A stretch of DNA of 64,000 nucleotides from Nitrospirota bacterium (GCA_016212095.1 JACRHH010000025.1:1-64000); one strand, 5' to 3'. Shown: positions 42,613 to 51,585, counted from the first letter of the stretch. Translations and numbers: made by a program. Notes: a model not told the origin generated them from the sequence alone.

Positions 42613-43359
42613 TTAGAGTCGTATCCGTAAAAAAACAACCTCCGGTATGTTTCGAATAATGAGCATTATCCATCGCCAGAACCACGGTAAGTAAACAGTA
42701 TTACTGCTTTTGTAAAATGCTTTATAAATCCCACTAGCTATTACATCAGGTTTTGCAAATAAGAAATTCTTTGCGATATTAGCTGTCATTGGCGTGTCGA
42801 CAAATCCAGGTTTGATGGTTACGACACTGACACCAGCTTTGTGCAAGCGTTGTCTCAATCCGGACAAGAATATTGACATTGCACCCTTTGCGGAGCCGTA
42901 AACATAATTGCTCTGCCTGCCACGATCACCGGCCACTGACGAAATTACTGTAATGCAACCGTGTCCAAGTTGTTCGAAATACGGTGCGATATAGGTGAGA
43001 ATTGCTGCCGAACTGGTGAAATTAATCCGGACAGCCCGTTCCATTTCATCGATATCCTGCTCGCAAAGATGCTGATCCGGAAGCGTTCCATGAGCAATAA
43101 GCAATCCATCGAGATCCGGATATTTCTCAAGACAGGTATCAATAGAAGATATAATTGAGTCGCTTGAAAGCGCATCAAAGTGAGAGAAGCATACTTCCTT
43201 AGCTCCCCTGATTAACAAATCGTCGGCCAACCGCTTAAGTTCATGTTCATCGCGTGCACATAAATATAACGATGAACCATGCTTTGCAAAAATCTTGGCT
43301 GTTTCATAGGCAATGGCGGATGTTGCACCGATGATTAAAATTTTATTGGAAGCTGTCAT
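42613..43359 (-). CDS. DprE2-like short-chain dehydrogenase
   Basis: The 248-residue SDR protein has the nucleotide motif ILIIGATSAIAYETAKIFA and the catalytic Ser-Tyr-Lys (ISSVAGDRGRQSNYVYGSAK). In the DprE1/DprE2 pair it reduces the 2-keto intermediate, completing epimerisation of polyprenyl-phosphoryl-ribose to arabinose. It overlaps the DprE1-like gene by four bases. It ends 32 bases from the convergent GT-C gene. Confidence 0.85.
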   Translation of the reverse strand: MTASNKILIIGATSAIAYETAKIFAKHGSSLYLCARDEHELKRLADDLLIRGAKEVCFSHFDALSSDSIISSIDTCLEKYPDLDGLLIAHGTLPDQHLCEQDIDEMERAVRINFTSSAAILTYIAPYFEQLGHGCITVISSVAGDRGRQSNYVYGSAKGAMSIFLSGLRQRLHKAGVSVVTIKPGFVDTPMTANIAKNFLFAKPDVIASGIYKAFYKSSNTVYLPWFWRWIMLIIRNIPEVVFLRIRL

Positions 43360-44690
43360 CTAAGTCTATGTACCCTTCTGTAAAAACTTGACGAAAATTT
43401 GGGGTCAATAAAAGCTTTGAACGAGTTGAAATCCGGGTAGGAAGCTTGAAATGTTTCTTCTGACATGCGTGAATCCTTGGCCGGGTATATTCTCCCCCCT
43501 GCTTTTATTACAACTGAGTCAAGATATTCCAGCAGAGAAAAGAGCTTTTGTCCAGCATTGGGGAAATCAAGAGCCAAAGTTATCCCTGGCATGGGAAATG
43601 AAAGCATACCTTCTTGCGGCTGGCTTCCAAATTCCTTCATTACAGCAAGAAATGATCCAAGCTTGCTCTCAATGATCTTATGAATAATTGTTTTTATCGC
43701 CATATTATCTGCTGTAACCGGAACAGCGCATTGCCATTGTAAAAAACCATTCTTTCCGTACATGCGATTCCAATTGGTGATCCCATCAAGCGGATAGAAG
43801 AACGTATCATAATGGACGATCCGTTTCTGATGCCTGAAAATCTGTTTGTGATAGTAAGCGGTGTTGAAAAGTTTGACCGTATGCCTAGAGAGAAAACAGG
43901 ATGGAGCGTCGCATGGAACTGATTTCCATGCCTGATAAGCATGCACGATTCCGCATGATGCACCATCAACGGATAACGGATGGTTTCCTCGCATGAAAAT
44001 GCCGCGCACGGGATATTTCCCGCCATACTGGCAGTCCAGCCATGAGACAGTATATTCATACCCGCTTGATTCTAGGGATATTTGAAAGAATTCATCAATT
44101 CCGTTGAATTGTATCGATTCGGCTTCGATGAGGGAGTTCATAATTGGACGTAGCGTTATTTCTGCCCAAAGAATAATGCCAGTCAAGCCAAGCCCGCCAA
44201 TTGTTGCGTGGAATAATTGACTGTTGGTATCTCTGCTGCAAAGATATCTTTCGCCGTCTGATCGCAGCAACTCGAAGCATCTGACATGCTTACAGAATGT
44301 ACCGGCAATGTGGTGATTCTTTCCATGAACATCGTTTGCAATGGCGCCGCCAATTGTTACATATTTTGTGCCGGGTGTTACAGACGGAAACCATCCTTTC
44401 GGAACAAAAACCTTCAATATTTCATCCAGTGTTACTCCCGCGTCGCATTTTACGACTCCGGAGACGGGATTGAAATCAATAAACTTGTCGAGCAATCTTG
44501 TTGAAATCAAATAACCATTTTGGTTTAAACAGGAATCGCCGTAGCTACGCCCTTTGCCGCGAGGCAAGACAGATACGTCAACCATTTGAATGAATATGTC
44601 AGCCTCATCGAAATTGCGCGGTACGTATTCACCTAGATGATAAACCTTCGGAAATCTTCCCCATGATTCATACAATGAGCACTCTTGCAT
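43356..44690 (-). CDS. DprE1-like FAD-dependent oxidase
   Basis: The 444-residue protein oxidises the 2'-hydroxyl of polyprenyl-phosphoryl-ribose. The FAD-binding stretch PRGKGRSYGDSCLNQNG, the family motif DVHGKNHHIAGTFCKHV and the C-terminal GGRIYPAKDSRMS all match DprE1. That C-terminal Lys corresponds to the catalytic Lys of the mycobacterial enzyme. It lies between the UbiA-type and DprE2-like genes in one operon, with a 2-base gap and a 4-base overlap. Confidence 0.88.
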   Translation of the reverse strand: MQECSLYESWGRFPKVYHLGEYVPRNFDEADIFIQMVDVSVLPRGKGRSYGDSCLNQNGYLISTRLLDKFIDFNPVSGVVKCDAGVTLDEILKVFVPKGWFPSVTPGTKYVTIGGAIANDVHGKNHHIAGTFCKHVRCFELLRSDGERYLCSRDTNSQLFHATIGGLGLTGIILWAEITLRPIMNSLIEAESIQFNGIDEFFQISLESSGYEYTVSWLDCQYGGKYPVRGIFMRGNHPLSVDGASCGIVHAYQAWKSVPCDAPSCFLSRHTVKLFNTAYYHKQIFRHQKRIVHYDTFFYPLDGITNWNRMYGKNGFLQWQCAVPVTADNMAIKTIIHKIIESKLGSFLAVMKEFGSQPQEGMLSFPMPGITLALDFPNAGQKLFSLLEYLDSVVIKAGGRIYPAKDSRMSEETFQASYPDFNSFKAFIDPKFSSSFYRRVHRLR

Positions 44691-44692
44691 GA

Positions 44693-45577
44693 CTAGTAAT
44701 TAAGGTAAATGATCATGACAAAAGAGCCTATCCACCCCAAAATAGCCAGTTGCAGGTATGAATCCCGAATGAGTAATTCTGCTGGCGCACCACTTGAATG
44801 CTGTACAAATGCCAATTGCATATAGCGAAATACTCCAAGCAATACGAAAAACGTTGTCAGATAAAGATGGTTAGAGTGAAGCTTTGATATGATTTCCGGT
44901 GAAACTGTATACATAATATAGGCAACAATGACAACAGAGGCCATAATTATCATTGAATAATCAATGAATTGAATATTGTAGCCGTCGATGCTTCTTCGTC
45001 TTACCGTGCTGTCCTTGATGAACAAAAGAACATCGTCTCTCCGTTTGCCCAAAGCAAGAAAAAGAGCAAGCAGAAAAGTCATGAGGATTATCCAGTGCGA
45101 GAGCTCAACACCAGAAACCATACTGCCTGCGAACAGCCTGATTACGAAACCGGATGCTACAATGAAAATGTCTACTATTGCGATATGCTTGAGTTTGACA
45201 GAATAGAAGACATTTATAATGAAATAGAATAACGCAAGATAAAAGATGTTTTCACCCATAGCAAGGAACATGGATAGTCCGGTGGTCAATAACACGGTAA
45301 GCATGAAAACCGCAGAGCGTTTTGAGATCTTGCCGGAAGCTAGTGGTCGTTTGCGCTTGACAGGATGCTGTTTGTCCTCATCAATGTCGTTGTAATCATT
45401 CATGATATACACCGCGCTTGCCGTGAGGGAAAAAGCTATGAAAGCCGCACACACTCTCCAAAACAGGGCTGTGTCGGTCATCCTGAGCGCGAAAAACTGT
45501 GGCAGAAAAATAAACAGGTTTTTCGTGTACTGATGGGGTCTAATCAGCCGGAGATATTCACGGATGCTGGTTTTCAT
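44693..45577 (-). CDS. UbiA-family polyprenyl-phosphate phosphoribosyltransferase
   Basis: The 294-residue membrane enzyme has about nine helices and the Asp-rich motif NDYNDIDEDKQHPVKRKRPL, followed by ASG. The HPxKxxRPxAxG extension is characteristic of decaprenyl-phosphate phosphoribosyltransferase (Rv3806c type) rather than quinone UbiA enzymes. A second motif region is DGYNIQFIDYS. It would condense PRPP with polyprenyl phosphate, giving the substrate for the DprE1/E2-like pair after dephosphorylation. The phosphatase is not seen nearby. Confidence 0.87.
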   Translation of the reverse strand: MKTSIREYLRLIRPHQYTKNLFIFLPQFFALRMTDTALFWRVCAAFIAFSLTASAVYIMNDYNDIDEDKQHPVKRKRPLASGKISKRSAVFMLTVLLTTGLSMFLAMGENIFYLALFYFIINVFYSVKLKHIAIVDIFIVASGFVIRLFAGSMVSGVELSHWIILMTFLLALFLALGKRRDDVLLFIKDSTVRRRSIDGYNIQFIDYSMIIMASVVIVAYIMYTVSPEIISKLHSNHLYLTTFFVLLGVFRYMQLAFVQHSSGAPAELLIRDSYLQLAILGWIGSFVMIIYLNY

Positions 45578-46935
45578 TTAAATTTGTGTTCCTGTGCATT
45601 TATTATTTCGTAATACCATTTCAAGTATGCGTCAGCCTGTGTCGCAAGATCGTATCGGATTGATGATGTCGCATGTGTCATATTCTTTTGCAGCTCTGGC
45701 TCATTGATAAAGCGCAAAATTGCCTCCGCCATCGCCTCGGCATTTTGTGGTGGCACTAGTAGTCCGGTTTCGCCGTCTTCGATTTGTTCCGGAATCCCTC
45801 CGACCGATGATGCTATTGCTGGCGTTCCGCAGGAAAGCGCCTCAATAACGGAATTGGGAAACGTATCCGCAAGCGCTGCATGCAGATATGCGTCTGCTGC
45901 TTGGTAATATCGGGACAGAATGCTTGGATTGCGTTGGAATGGCAGGAACAGCAAACGGAGATTGCCGATCTGTTCGGTTTCAGCGTCTTCGCCTATTGCC
46001 ATGAATACAATATTTTTTTCGCGGGATCGGTTGGCGACAATTGTGATTGCTTCCTTCATCGTCGTGTAGTCTTTCCACCTGTTGTTTTTAACATGGCTGG
46101 CGGTAAATATTAATAGAACAGCATTCGGCGGCAAGGCGAGCTCTTGGCGCGCCTCATTCTTTGGGTATGGATGAAATATAGTGGTATCCACTCCGTTCGG
46201 AATCACTCTCGCCTCGGTAACCGACTGGGCTAAAATCGATTGTTGCACTTTGTTCATCAGCCACTGGCTTGGAGTCGTAACATACAGTCGGCATTTTGCG
46301 TATATTTCACGTTTCCGTCGCCAGTTGAAGGCCGTGGCATCACGTTGTATGGCCGGATAGATTGTCAGGTCTGGACATTGACCGCACCCGGTTTTCCAGC
46401 GGTAGCAGTTGAAAGAATGTGCGCAGTGCCCGCTTAAGAGCCAGGCATCATGAAGCGTCATGATCACCGGAACTTCCGCGCTGAGTTTCGGCAGAAACCG
46501 CAGGTCGAAATAATCGCCATGCAGGTTATGAAGATGGGCTATCTCCGGAGTTCCAGGATAAAAGGACAGAATTTTGTGGCTGCCGCTGAAATGGAAGTTT
46601 TCCCGCCCTCTCTCGATGTCGATATCGGGACAACCGCCGGTTAAGCTACAGAGAAGATAGCGTATGAAACGAATACCGGGAACTTTGCCCCTCATGGATT
46701 GCAATAATGAGTGAGATTTACGAAATCGCTCTCCAAAATCAGTTTCAGCCGGAAACCTGGGAATTTCCACTACGCCATGACAGTCTGAATGTTTGAACCC
46801 AACGGCAAGACATGCCGAGTGTCCTTTTTCTCTGTACTTGTGGTGCAGGTTCCATGCTACTTTTTCGGCGCCTCCTGCGATATCGTGGGTATTGACCTGC
46901 ATTATTCGAAGTGAACGATCAGGCATGTCTGGCAT
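45574..46935 (-). CDS. Glycosyltransferase family 4
   Basis: The roughly 453-residue GT-B enzyme has the start RIMQVNTHDIAGGAEKVAWN, the acceptor-domain segment IMTLHDAWLLSGHCAHSF with a nearby Cys group (CYRWKTGCGQCP), and donor-site motifs RVIPNGVDTTIF and SVIEALSCGTPAIASSVGG. This cysteine-bearing form is common among GT4 enzymes of O-antigen loci. The ATG at 46935 is chosen; a second ATG at 46926 and a TTG at 46944 are possible. It overlaps the UbiA-type gene by four bases and so heads the arabinose operon. Confidence 0.87.
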   Translation of the reverse strand: MPDMPDRSLRIMQVNTHDIAGGAEKVAWNLHHKYREKGHSACLAVGFKHSDCHGVVEIPRFPAETDFGERFRKSHSLLQSMRGKVPGIRFIRYLLCSLTGGCPDIDIERGRENFHFSGSHKILSFYPGTPEIAHLHNLHGDYFDLRFLPKLSAEVPVIMTLHDAWLLSGHCAHSFNCYRWKTGCGQCPDLTIYPAIQRDATAFNWRRKREIYAKCRLYVTTPSQWLMNKVQQSILAQSVTEARVIPNGVDTTIFHPYPKNEARQELALPPNAVLLIFTASHVKNNRWKDYTTMKEAITIVANRSREKNIVFMAIGEDAETEQIGNLRLLFLPFQRNPSILSRYYQAADAYLHAALADTFPNSVIEALSCGTPAIASSVGGIPEQIEDGETGLLVPPQNAEAMAEAILRFINEPELQKNMTHATSSIRYDLATQADAYLKWYYEIINAQEHKFK

Positions 46936-47110
46936 TTGTAACAAAATCGAGATATGCCTGATTCATTTTTTGGGCGATGACAGCCATTGAAGCGCGCTTC
47001 ACAGGCTTCTCTCCACTAGGTTGAAAAATGTTTTTTGCATGGCGTTCGCGTCTTTCTGAGGAGTAAATGCTTTCTGTTACTTCTATACTTATTGGCAACG
47101 ACCTTCTGCA
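46919..47110 (-). pseudogene. 63-codon open remnant downstream of the deacetylase stop
   Basis: Directly after the deacetylase TAG, the same frame stays open for 63 codons (CRRSLPISIEVTESIYSS, then HAKNIFQPSGEKPVKRASM, then NQAYLDFVTNARHA) and stops with TGA at 46921-46919. That stop overlaps the start of the GT4 gene in the way operon genes do. There is no start codon with a ribosome site. It looks like the 3' end of a lost gene, or a C-terminal extension cut off by a stop mutation. No family was recognised. Confidence 0.4.
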
Positions 47111-48064
47111 CTATTCAAACGCATAATTGATATTTTCAATAAACAGGGTTTGATCCCAGTCATCAATATACATTCTCTTCAGGCTGAAAACATCTGTTGC
47201 AGTCGTGTTATAACCATGCACAGTTGTAACCGCCGACTTCATTCCAGCTTCCATGACTATTTTGCGCGGCACAGGCATTACGCTTCCACTGGTCACTTCT
47301 TTTTCATCGTAAGGGTATGAAAAATGTTTTATCGGGACATTAAGCCTTGAAGCAAGAACCCGTTTAGACTCAAGCACCTCATGTCTGGCATCATTCTCCG
47401 AGATACTGCCCAGACTAGGATGTTTGCATGAATGGGATCCTATCAACATTCCACCTATTAACATTGCGTCAAGTTCGTGCCAAGCCATAGGCCTATCGGT
47501 AAGATGGTCTTCCAACCAGACATCATCCCTATGATGCATTAAAGACAACATGCGTTCGCGTTCATCAACCGAAAGGTTCCTGAACCAACTGACAATGTTA
47601 AGCAGATGCAATTTTTTTAAGTGCGACGAAGAAAGATCATAAACATTGTTTCCAATTTGCAGTGACTCAGAGTTGGAAACTAAACGCTTGACCTCATCCC
47701 ACCAGAATAGTCTGTTCCCTCCAATGTAATCTGTTGCTACATAAAATATGGCTGGCAAATTATAATTTTTCAACACCGGCAATGCATAGGTGAAATTATC
47801 CGCATAGCCATCATCAAAAGATATTACGACCTGTTTTTTCTCAGCGAGTCGTCCTTCTAAATGTTGACGCTCGAACTCGTCCATGCTGATAACAGGGTAA
47901 TTCTTTGCAAGATGTGACATATGCGCAGCAAAATTTACCTCTGTAACCGCTATGCGGAACGGATTATCTGAAATATCGGGCAGGACTCGATGATACATGA
48001 GGATGACAACCCTAGCCGTAGAGCCTGATGTTTTGCGAACTAAACCTCTCCAGAACTTGAGCAC
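47111..48064 (-). CDS. Polysaccharide deacetylase (NodB-like)
   Basis: The 317-residue carbohydrate esterase 4 protein has ILMYHRVLPD near the start and the metal-binding FDDGYADN near residue 83. The second His motif is SHSCKHPSLG, and SYPYDEKE follows. It would remove N-acetyl groups from a glycan. A GTG start (48064) is used. It lies 86 bases from a divergent regulator and 190 bases ahead of the GT4-arabinose operon on the same strand. The TAG stop is followed by an open in-frame remnant. Confidence 0.87.
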   Translation of the reverse strand: MLKFWRGLVRKTSGSTARVVILMYHRVLPDISDNPFRIAVTEVNFAAHMSHLAKNYPVISMDEFERQHLEGRLAEKKQVVISFDDGYADNFTYALPVLKNYNLPAIFYVATDYIGGNRLFWWDEVKRLVSNSESLQIGNNVYDLSSSHLKKLHLLNIVSWFRNLSVDERERMLSLMHHRDDVWLEDHLTDRPMAWHELDAMLIGGMLIGSHSCKHPSLGSISENDARHEVLESKRVLASRLNVPIKHFSYPYDEKEVTSGSVMPVPRKIVMEAGMKSAVTTVHGYNTTATDVFSLKRMYIDDWDQTLFIENINYAFE

Positions 48065-48121
48065 GTGTTAAATAACCTCATATTCCAGCGTGACTTTATT
48101 ATCGGGAAGATCATTGCCCAC

Positions 48122-48150
48122 TTGACAACCCTATAACGTTAGACTGTATT
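48122..48150 (+). promoter_or_regulatory. Promoter of the ABC-export operon
   Basis: TTGACA (48122-48127) and TGTATT (48145-48150) are 17 bases apart. Transcription would begin near 48157, inside the palindrome at 48152-48170. Confidence 0.55.
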
Positions 48151-48151
48151 A

Positions 48152-48170
48152 TGAGTAATGTTATTACTCA
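48152..48170. promoter_or_regulatory. Perfect palindrome at the regulator start site (putative operator)
   Basis: TGAGTAAT, the spacer GTT, and ATTACTCA form a perfect 8+8 inverted repeat directly downstream of the -10 box. A dimeric winged-helix protein bound here would block transcription. The first gene of the unit is such a protein, so autoregulation is likely. Confidence 0.65.
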
Positions 48171-48192
48171 ATATCAAGCTCTAAGGTTGAAA

Positions 48193-48741
48193 ATGCTTGA
48201 AGGCGTGATTTCATCGAAGACGAAGGTAAATCTTTTCGTCAAACTGTTTCTGAATCCGGAAACGAGGGCCTATCTTCGCGAGCTGGCTTCGGAATTCAAC
48301 ATGTCCACCAATGCGGTTCGCACCGAGCTTAACATACTGAAAAAGAACAAGATTCTTGTTTCACAAAAAGACGGGCGGAATATTTATTACAGCGCGAACA
48401 GAACCCACCCGCTTTTCCCGGAGTTGTCCTCAATCGTAAGAAAAATTACTGGAATTGATTCTCTGGTTAACTCAATTGTTGAGCGATTGGGGAATTTGAA
48501 GGCTGTTTATCTGGCGGGTGATTACGCTCGTGGAGTGGATGCGGGAATCATAGACGTAATTCTTGTTGGAAATGTAAATAAGGTGCAACTGGACGATGTG
48601 ATCATGAAAACAGAAAGATACATCGGGCGCAAGATACGCGGTCTTGTGCTGGAGGAAGGCGAGTTTGATACGCTTGCAGCCAAGGGCGGGCTTAATCCTG
48701 TCATGATGTTATGGAAGTCTGGGAGCAACGAGGCGCGATAG
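48193..48741 (+). CDS. Winged-helix regulator with degenerate nucleotidyltransferase domain
   Basis: The 182-residue protein has an N-terminal winged helix-turn-helix (ETRAYLRELASEFNMSTNAV, LNILKKNKILVSQKDGR) and a C-terminal domain shaped like a minimal nucleotidyltransferase (AVYLAGDYARGVDAGIIDVI). The catalytic GS and DxD residues are lost (GDYARG and IID), so it should be inactive. The ATG at 48193 has TAAGG six bases upstream and gives the family-like start MLEGVISSKTKVNLF. An ATG at 48151 lies at the -10 box and over the palindrome, so it is unlikely. It is probably an autoregulator of the export operon. Confidence 0.78.
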   Translation: MLEGVISSKTKVNLFVKLFLNPETRAYLRELASEFNMSTNAVRTELNILKKNKILVSQKDGRNIYYSANRTHPLFPELSSIVRKITGIDSLVNSIVERLGNLKAVYLAGDYARGVDAGIIDVILVGNVNKVQLDDVIMKTERYIGRKIRGLVLEEGEFDTLAAKGGLNPVMMLWKSGSNEAR

Positions 48742-49598
48742 TGGCATCAGGCAAGGGCAGCATTATTACAGTTTACGAACCTGACCATGTTCGTAAGGCT
48801 GGCTTGGGTATCTGGGCCGAGATGTTTCGCGAGATATGGATGGCTCGCGGTCTTGTCTGGCGTTTGATGGTTCGCGATATTGTATCGCGTTACCGACAGT
48901 CGCTACTGGGCATTACATGGGCGTTTCTTTCACCACTTCCGGTGCTTCTTGCTTTTGTATGGATGAAGGAACGCACTGTATTGGCCATAGGCGAAACCGG
49001 CATGCCGTATCCGGTTTTTATATTTCTTGGGCAGATGGTTTGGCTTCTGTTTTCTCATGGCGTTACGGTTTCCACAGGTAGTCTTGTTTCTGCAGGAACG
49101 CTTCTTACCAAAATAAATTTTCCGCGTGAAACGCTTGTTCTGGCATCTCTTGGTCAGGCGGTCTTCGAGTTTGCGATACGGCTTCCGCTTCTGCTGGCTG
49201 TATTCATTTGGAGCGGATTTCTTCCTAAGGCATCGATTCTTTTGCTCCCGGTTGCATTGTTTCCCCTTTTGTTTTTGATTACCGGAGTCGGTCTGATACT
49301 TGCGTTGTTTAACGCTCTTGTCAGGGATGTCGGAAGCATTGTGGGTATGGCCATGACAATCGGGATGTTTGCGACGCCGGTTGTGTATCCTCCGCCAACC
49401 GGTTGGCCGGTATCCTTTTGGGTGAACCATGTAAATCCTGTAAGCGCTTTTGTGACCGCAACGCGTGATCTGGCTGTTTCAGGAAGGATCTCGGATCCGT
49501 CAGGCTACGCAGTGTCAGTCTTGATAAGCGTAATCATCTTTCTGACTGGTTGGAGAATGTTTCATCTGGCCGAGTCTAAAATCGCCGAGAAGGTTTAG
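48741..49598 (+). CDS. wzm: ABC polysaccharide exporter permease (Wzm-like)
   Basis: The ABC-2 type membrane subunit moves a lipid-linked glycan across the inner membrane. The protein of about 285 residues has a cytoplasmic N-terminus (WMARGLVWRLMVRDIVSRYR) typical of Wzm and six hydrophobic segments, ending in LISVIIFLTGWRMFHLAE. A GTG at 48741, with GAGG seven bases upstream and overlapping the regulator stop, is preferred. An ATG at 48711 would add ten residues but lacks a ribosome site. The ATPase follows five bases after its stop. Confidence 0.9.
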   Translation: MASGKGSIITVYEPDHVRKAGLGIWAEMFREIWMARGLVWRLMVRDIVSRYRQSLLGITWAFLSPLPVLLAFVWMKERTVLAIGETGMPYPVFIFLGQMVWLLFSHGVTVSTGSLVSAGTLLTKINFPRETLVLASLGQAVFEFAIRLPLLLAVFIWSGFLPKASILLLPVALFPLLFLITGVGLILALFNALVRDVGSIVGMAMTIGMFATPVVYPPPTGWPVSFWVNHVNPVSAFVTATRDLAVSGRISDPSGYAVSVLISVIIFLTGWRMFHLAESKIAEKV

Positions 49599-49603
49599 AG
49601 GCA

Positions 49604-50803
49604 ATGTCAGAGGTTTTGATCAACGTCAGTGGTGTTTCGAAAAAGTTCTGCAGAGATAGTAAATATTCGATGTTTTACGGGCTTAAAGACATTGCCGGTT
49701 CATTTTTGGGTGTGCCGTCCGATCCCGGAGATCTTAGAAATGGCGAATTCTGGTCTGTTGATGATGTTTCGTTTGAACTTCGCAGGGGCGATTGCCTTGG
49801 CCTTATCGGGCCAAACGGAGCCGGAAAATCCACGCTGCTGAAAATGTTGAACGGTATCATTATGCCCGACAAGGGGCGGATAGAGATTCGCGGCAGGGTT
49901 GGGGCGATGATTGAGGTTGGGGCCGGATTCCATCCGATGTTAAGCGGACGCGAAAACATATACATAAACGGGGCTATTCTCGGTTTCAGCAAGATGGAGA
50001 TCGACGCAGGTTTCGACGAAATAGTTGAGTTTGCCGAACTTCGGGATTTTATAGATTCTCCGGTGAAGCATTACAGTTCAGGAATGTATGTGCGGCTTGG
50101 CTTTGCGATAGCGGCGCAGATGAAGCCCGACATTCTGCTGATTGACGAGGTTCTGGCTGTCGGAGATGTAGGCTTTCGCGCCAAATGCTACAACCATCTT
50201 GCCGGAATGCTTAAGGACACGGCGGTTGTGATTGTTTCGCATTCGATTCCGCATATCGACCGCTATTGCAACAAGGTTTTCCTGCTGGCTGGCGGCAGGC
50301 TTGAAACAAATGATGATACGGCTGTGACAATCGAACGATATTATTCTCTTTTCGATCAGGAATCATCTTCGGTTATCGCCGGAAACGAGGGAAACAGCCT
50401 GCGCCACCTGAAACTTGAAGGCGGTTCGAACGATGCAGATGGAACCGTGAGGCATGGCGGGATGTTGAGGGTGCAAGGGGAGGTTTTTGTGGAACGCGCT
50501 GTCAAGAATCCGAATGTTTTGATAGCGTTTCTTAACAGGGAGCTTCAGGTTATAGCGGTATGCAGAACGTCTCCCGGCATATTGTTTAATACTGATGGCT
50601 TGGTGAAGTTCTCTGTTGATATATCGCCTTTTCTACTTAATGTTGGCGATTATAAAGTTTCCCTGATTGTTTACGATGAGAAATATCAGCGACACTTGCT
50701 TTGGCATAACGCATCATGGAGCATTCGCGTGATCGGTGATTCTATCAATTACGGCGGCGCTGCGGTCTATTTCGACGGGAAATGGGAGAGTCATGGGGCC
50801 TAA
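49604..50803 (+). CDS. wzt: ABC polysaccharide exporter ATPase with C-terminal extension (Wzt-like)
   Basis: The 399-residue protein has a nucleotide-binding domain: Walker A GPNGAGKST, the signature SSGMYVRLGFAIA, and Walker B ILLIDEVLAVGD. A beta-rich extension (about 255-399) resembles the carbohydrate-binding domain of Wzt proteins. That domain recognises modified glycan ends (for example methyl or phosphate caps) before export. Methyltransferases and a sulfotransferase follow in the same operon, which fits a cap-recognition mechanism. Confidence 0.92.
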   Translation: MSEVLINVSGVSKKFCRDSKYSMFYGLKDIAGSFLGVPSDPGDLRNGEFWSVDDVSFELRRGDCLGLIGPNGAGKSTLLKMLNGIIMPDKGRIEIRGRVGAMIEVGAGFHPMLSGRENIYINGAILGFSKMEIDAGFDEIVEFAELRDFIDSPVKHYSSGMYVRLGFAIAAQMKPDILLIDEVLAVGDVGFRAKCYNHLAGMLKDTAVVIVSHSIPHIDRYCNKVFLLAGGRLETNDDTAVTIERYYSLFDQESSSVIAGNEGNSLRHLKLEGGSNDADGTVRHGGMLRVQGEVFVERAVKNPNVLIAFLNRELQVIAVCRTSPGILFNTDGLVKFSVDISPFLLNVGDYKVSLIVYDEKYQRHLLWHNASWSIRVIGDSINYGGAAVYFDGKWESHGA

Positions 50804-51578
50804 AATCGTAGTGGTAGGTGTTGGCAACAGCGGAACAAAGATCCTTGGCATTCTTATAAACGAACTGCTTGCGAGAATCGGTTATACAAATTATCACTAT
50901 GAGCCGCTGTACTGGAGCGGAACAACGGGCGAGGCCGGTATTGTTCCAAACCCGGCTGGAGTGGAAGAGCACAAGCGTTTTCCCTTGATCGCTGATTCAT
51001 CCATTACCGAATGGCCGTGGATGGACGATTTCATAGGAAACCTCTCCGGTCTTGCGAAATTCATACGCGCTGGAAGCCGCATTCGTTTTATCGAGCGGCA
51101 TCCGGTCAAGATCATCTGGATAACGCGAGAGCTATATAGCTATCTTGCAAGCATGGAGAAGAATTTTCCCCGTTGCCTGCCTGATGCCGGATGGCATCAC
51201 AGGCCGGGAAAATATGACGATTTCAAAAGGATTCAGGAGCTTTATCCTGATGCGGGACTTCGCCCGGAGGAAGAGTTTCGGGTTGAGGTGGAAGCCGCAT
51301 GGTGGCATCTGCATAACATTGCGTGCCTTAAGGCTATGGATGCAAGCCAAAAAATCATGCATTTGCGTTTCGAAACGCTCTGCCGCGAGCCTGCCAGATG
51401 CATGAAACAGATAGCGGAGTTCATTCAAGTGCCATATGCCGAAACCAAAAGCCTGTCGGGAGTTCATCCGGCTCCTGAACGAAATGTTTCCTTATCATCG
51501 CGGAATATCAGGATAATCGAGGAAATGTCTGGCGAATTGAATCGCGCCCTGTACCCGCGAGATTTCCTGGTTAGGTAG
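50793..51578 (+). CDS. Sulfotransferase-like protein
   Basis: The 261-residue protein has a P-loop at its start (IVVVGVGNSGTKILGILINE), matching the 5'-phosphosulfate loop of PAPS-dependent sulfotransferases in modified form. It also has a late LRFETLCREP, a conserved sulfotransferase segment. The ATG at 50793 follows GGGAGAG and overlaps the wzt stop by 11 bases. It could sulfate the exported glycan. The donor loop departs from the usual RSGTT, so activity is uncertain. Confidence 0.72.
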   Translation: MGPKIVVVGVGNSGTKILGILINELLARIGYTNYHYEPLYWSGTTGEAGIVPNPAGVEEHKRFPLIADSSITEWPWMDDFIGNLSGLAKFIRAGSRIRFIERHPVKIIWITRELYSYLASMEKNFPRCLPDAGWHHRPGKYDDFKRIQELYPDAGLRPEEEFRVEVEAAWWHLHNIACLKAMDASQKIMHLRFETLCREPARCMKQIAEFIQVPYAETKSLSGVHPAPERNVSLSSRNIRIIEEMSGELNRALYPRDFLVR

Positions 51579-51585
51579 GAAGACT

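Noticed and set aside
47111-47113. TAG read through as pyrrolysine to extend the deacetylase
   Set aside because: The deacetylase is already family length, no pyl genes are seen, and the extension looks more like a gene remnant.
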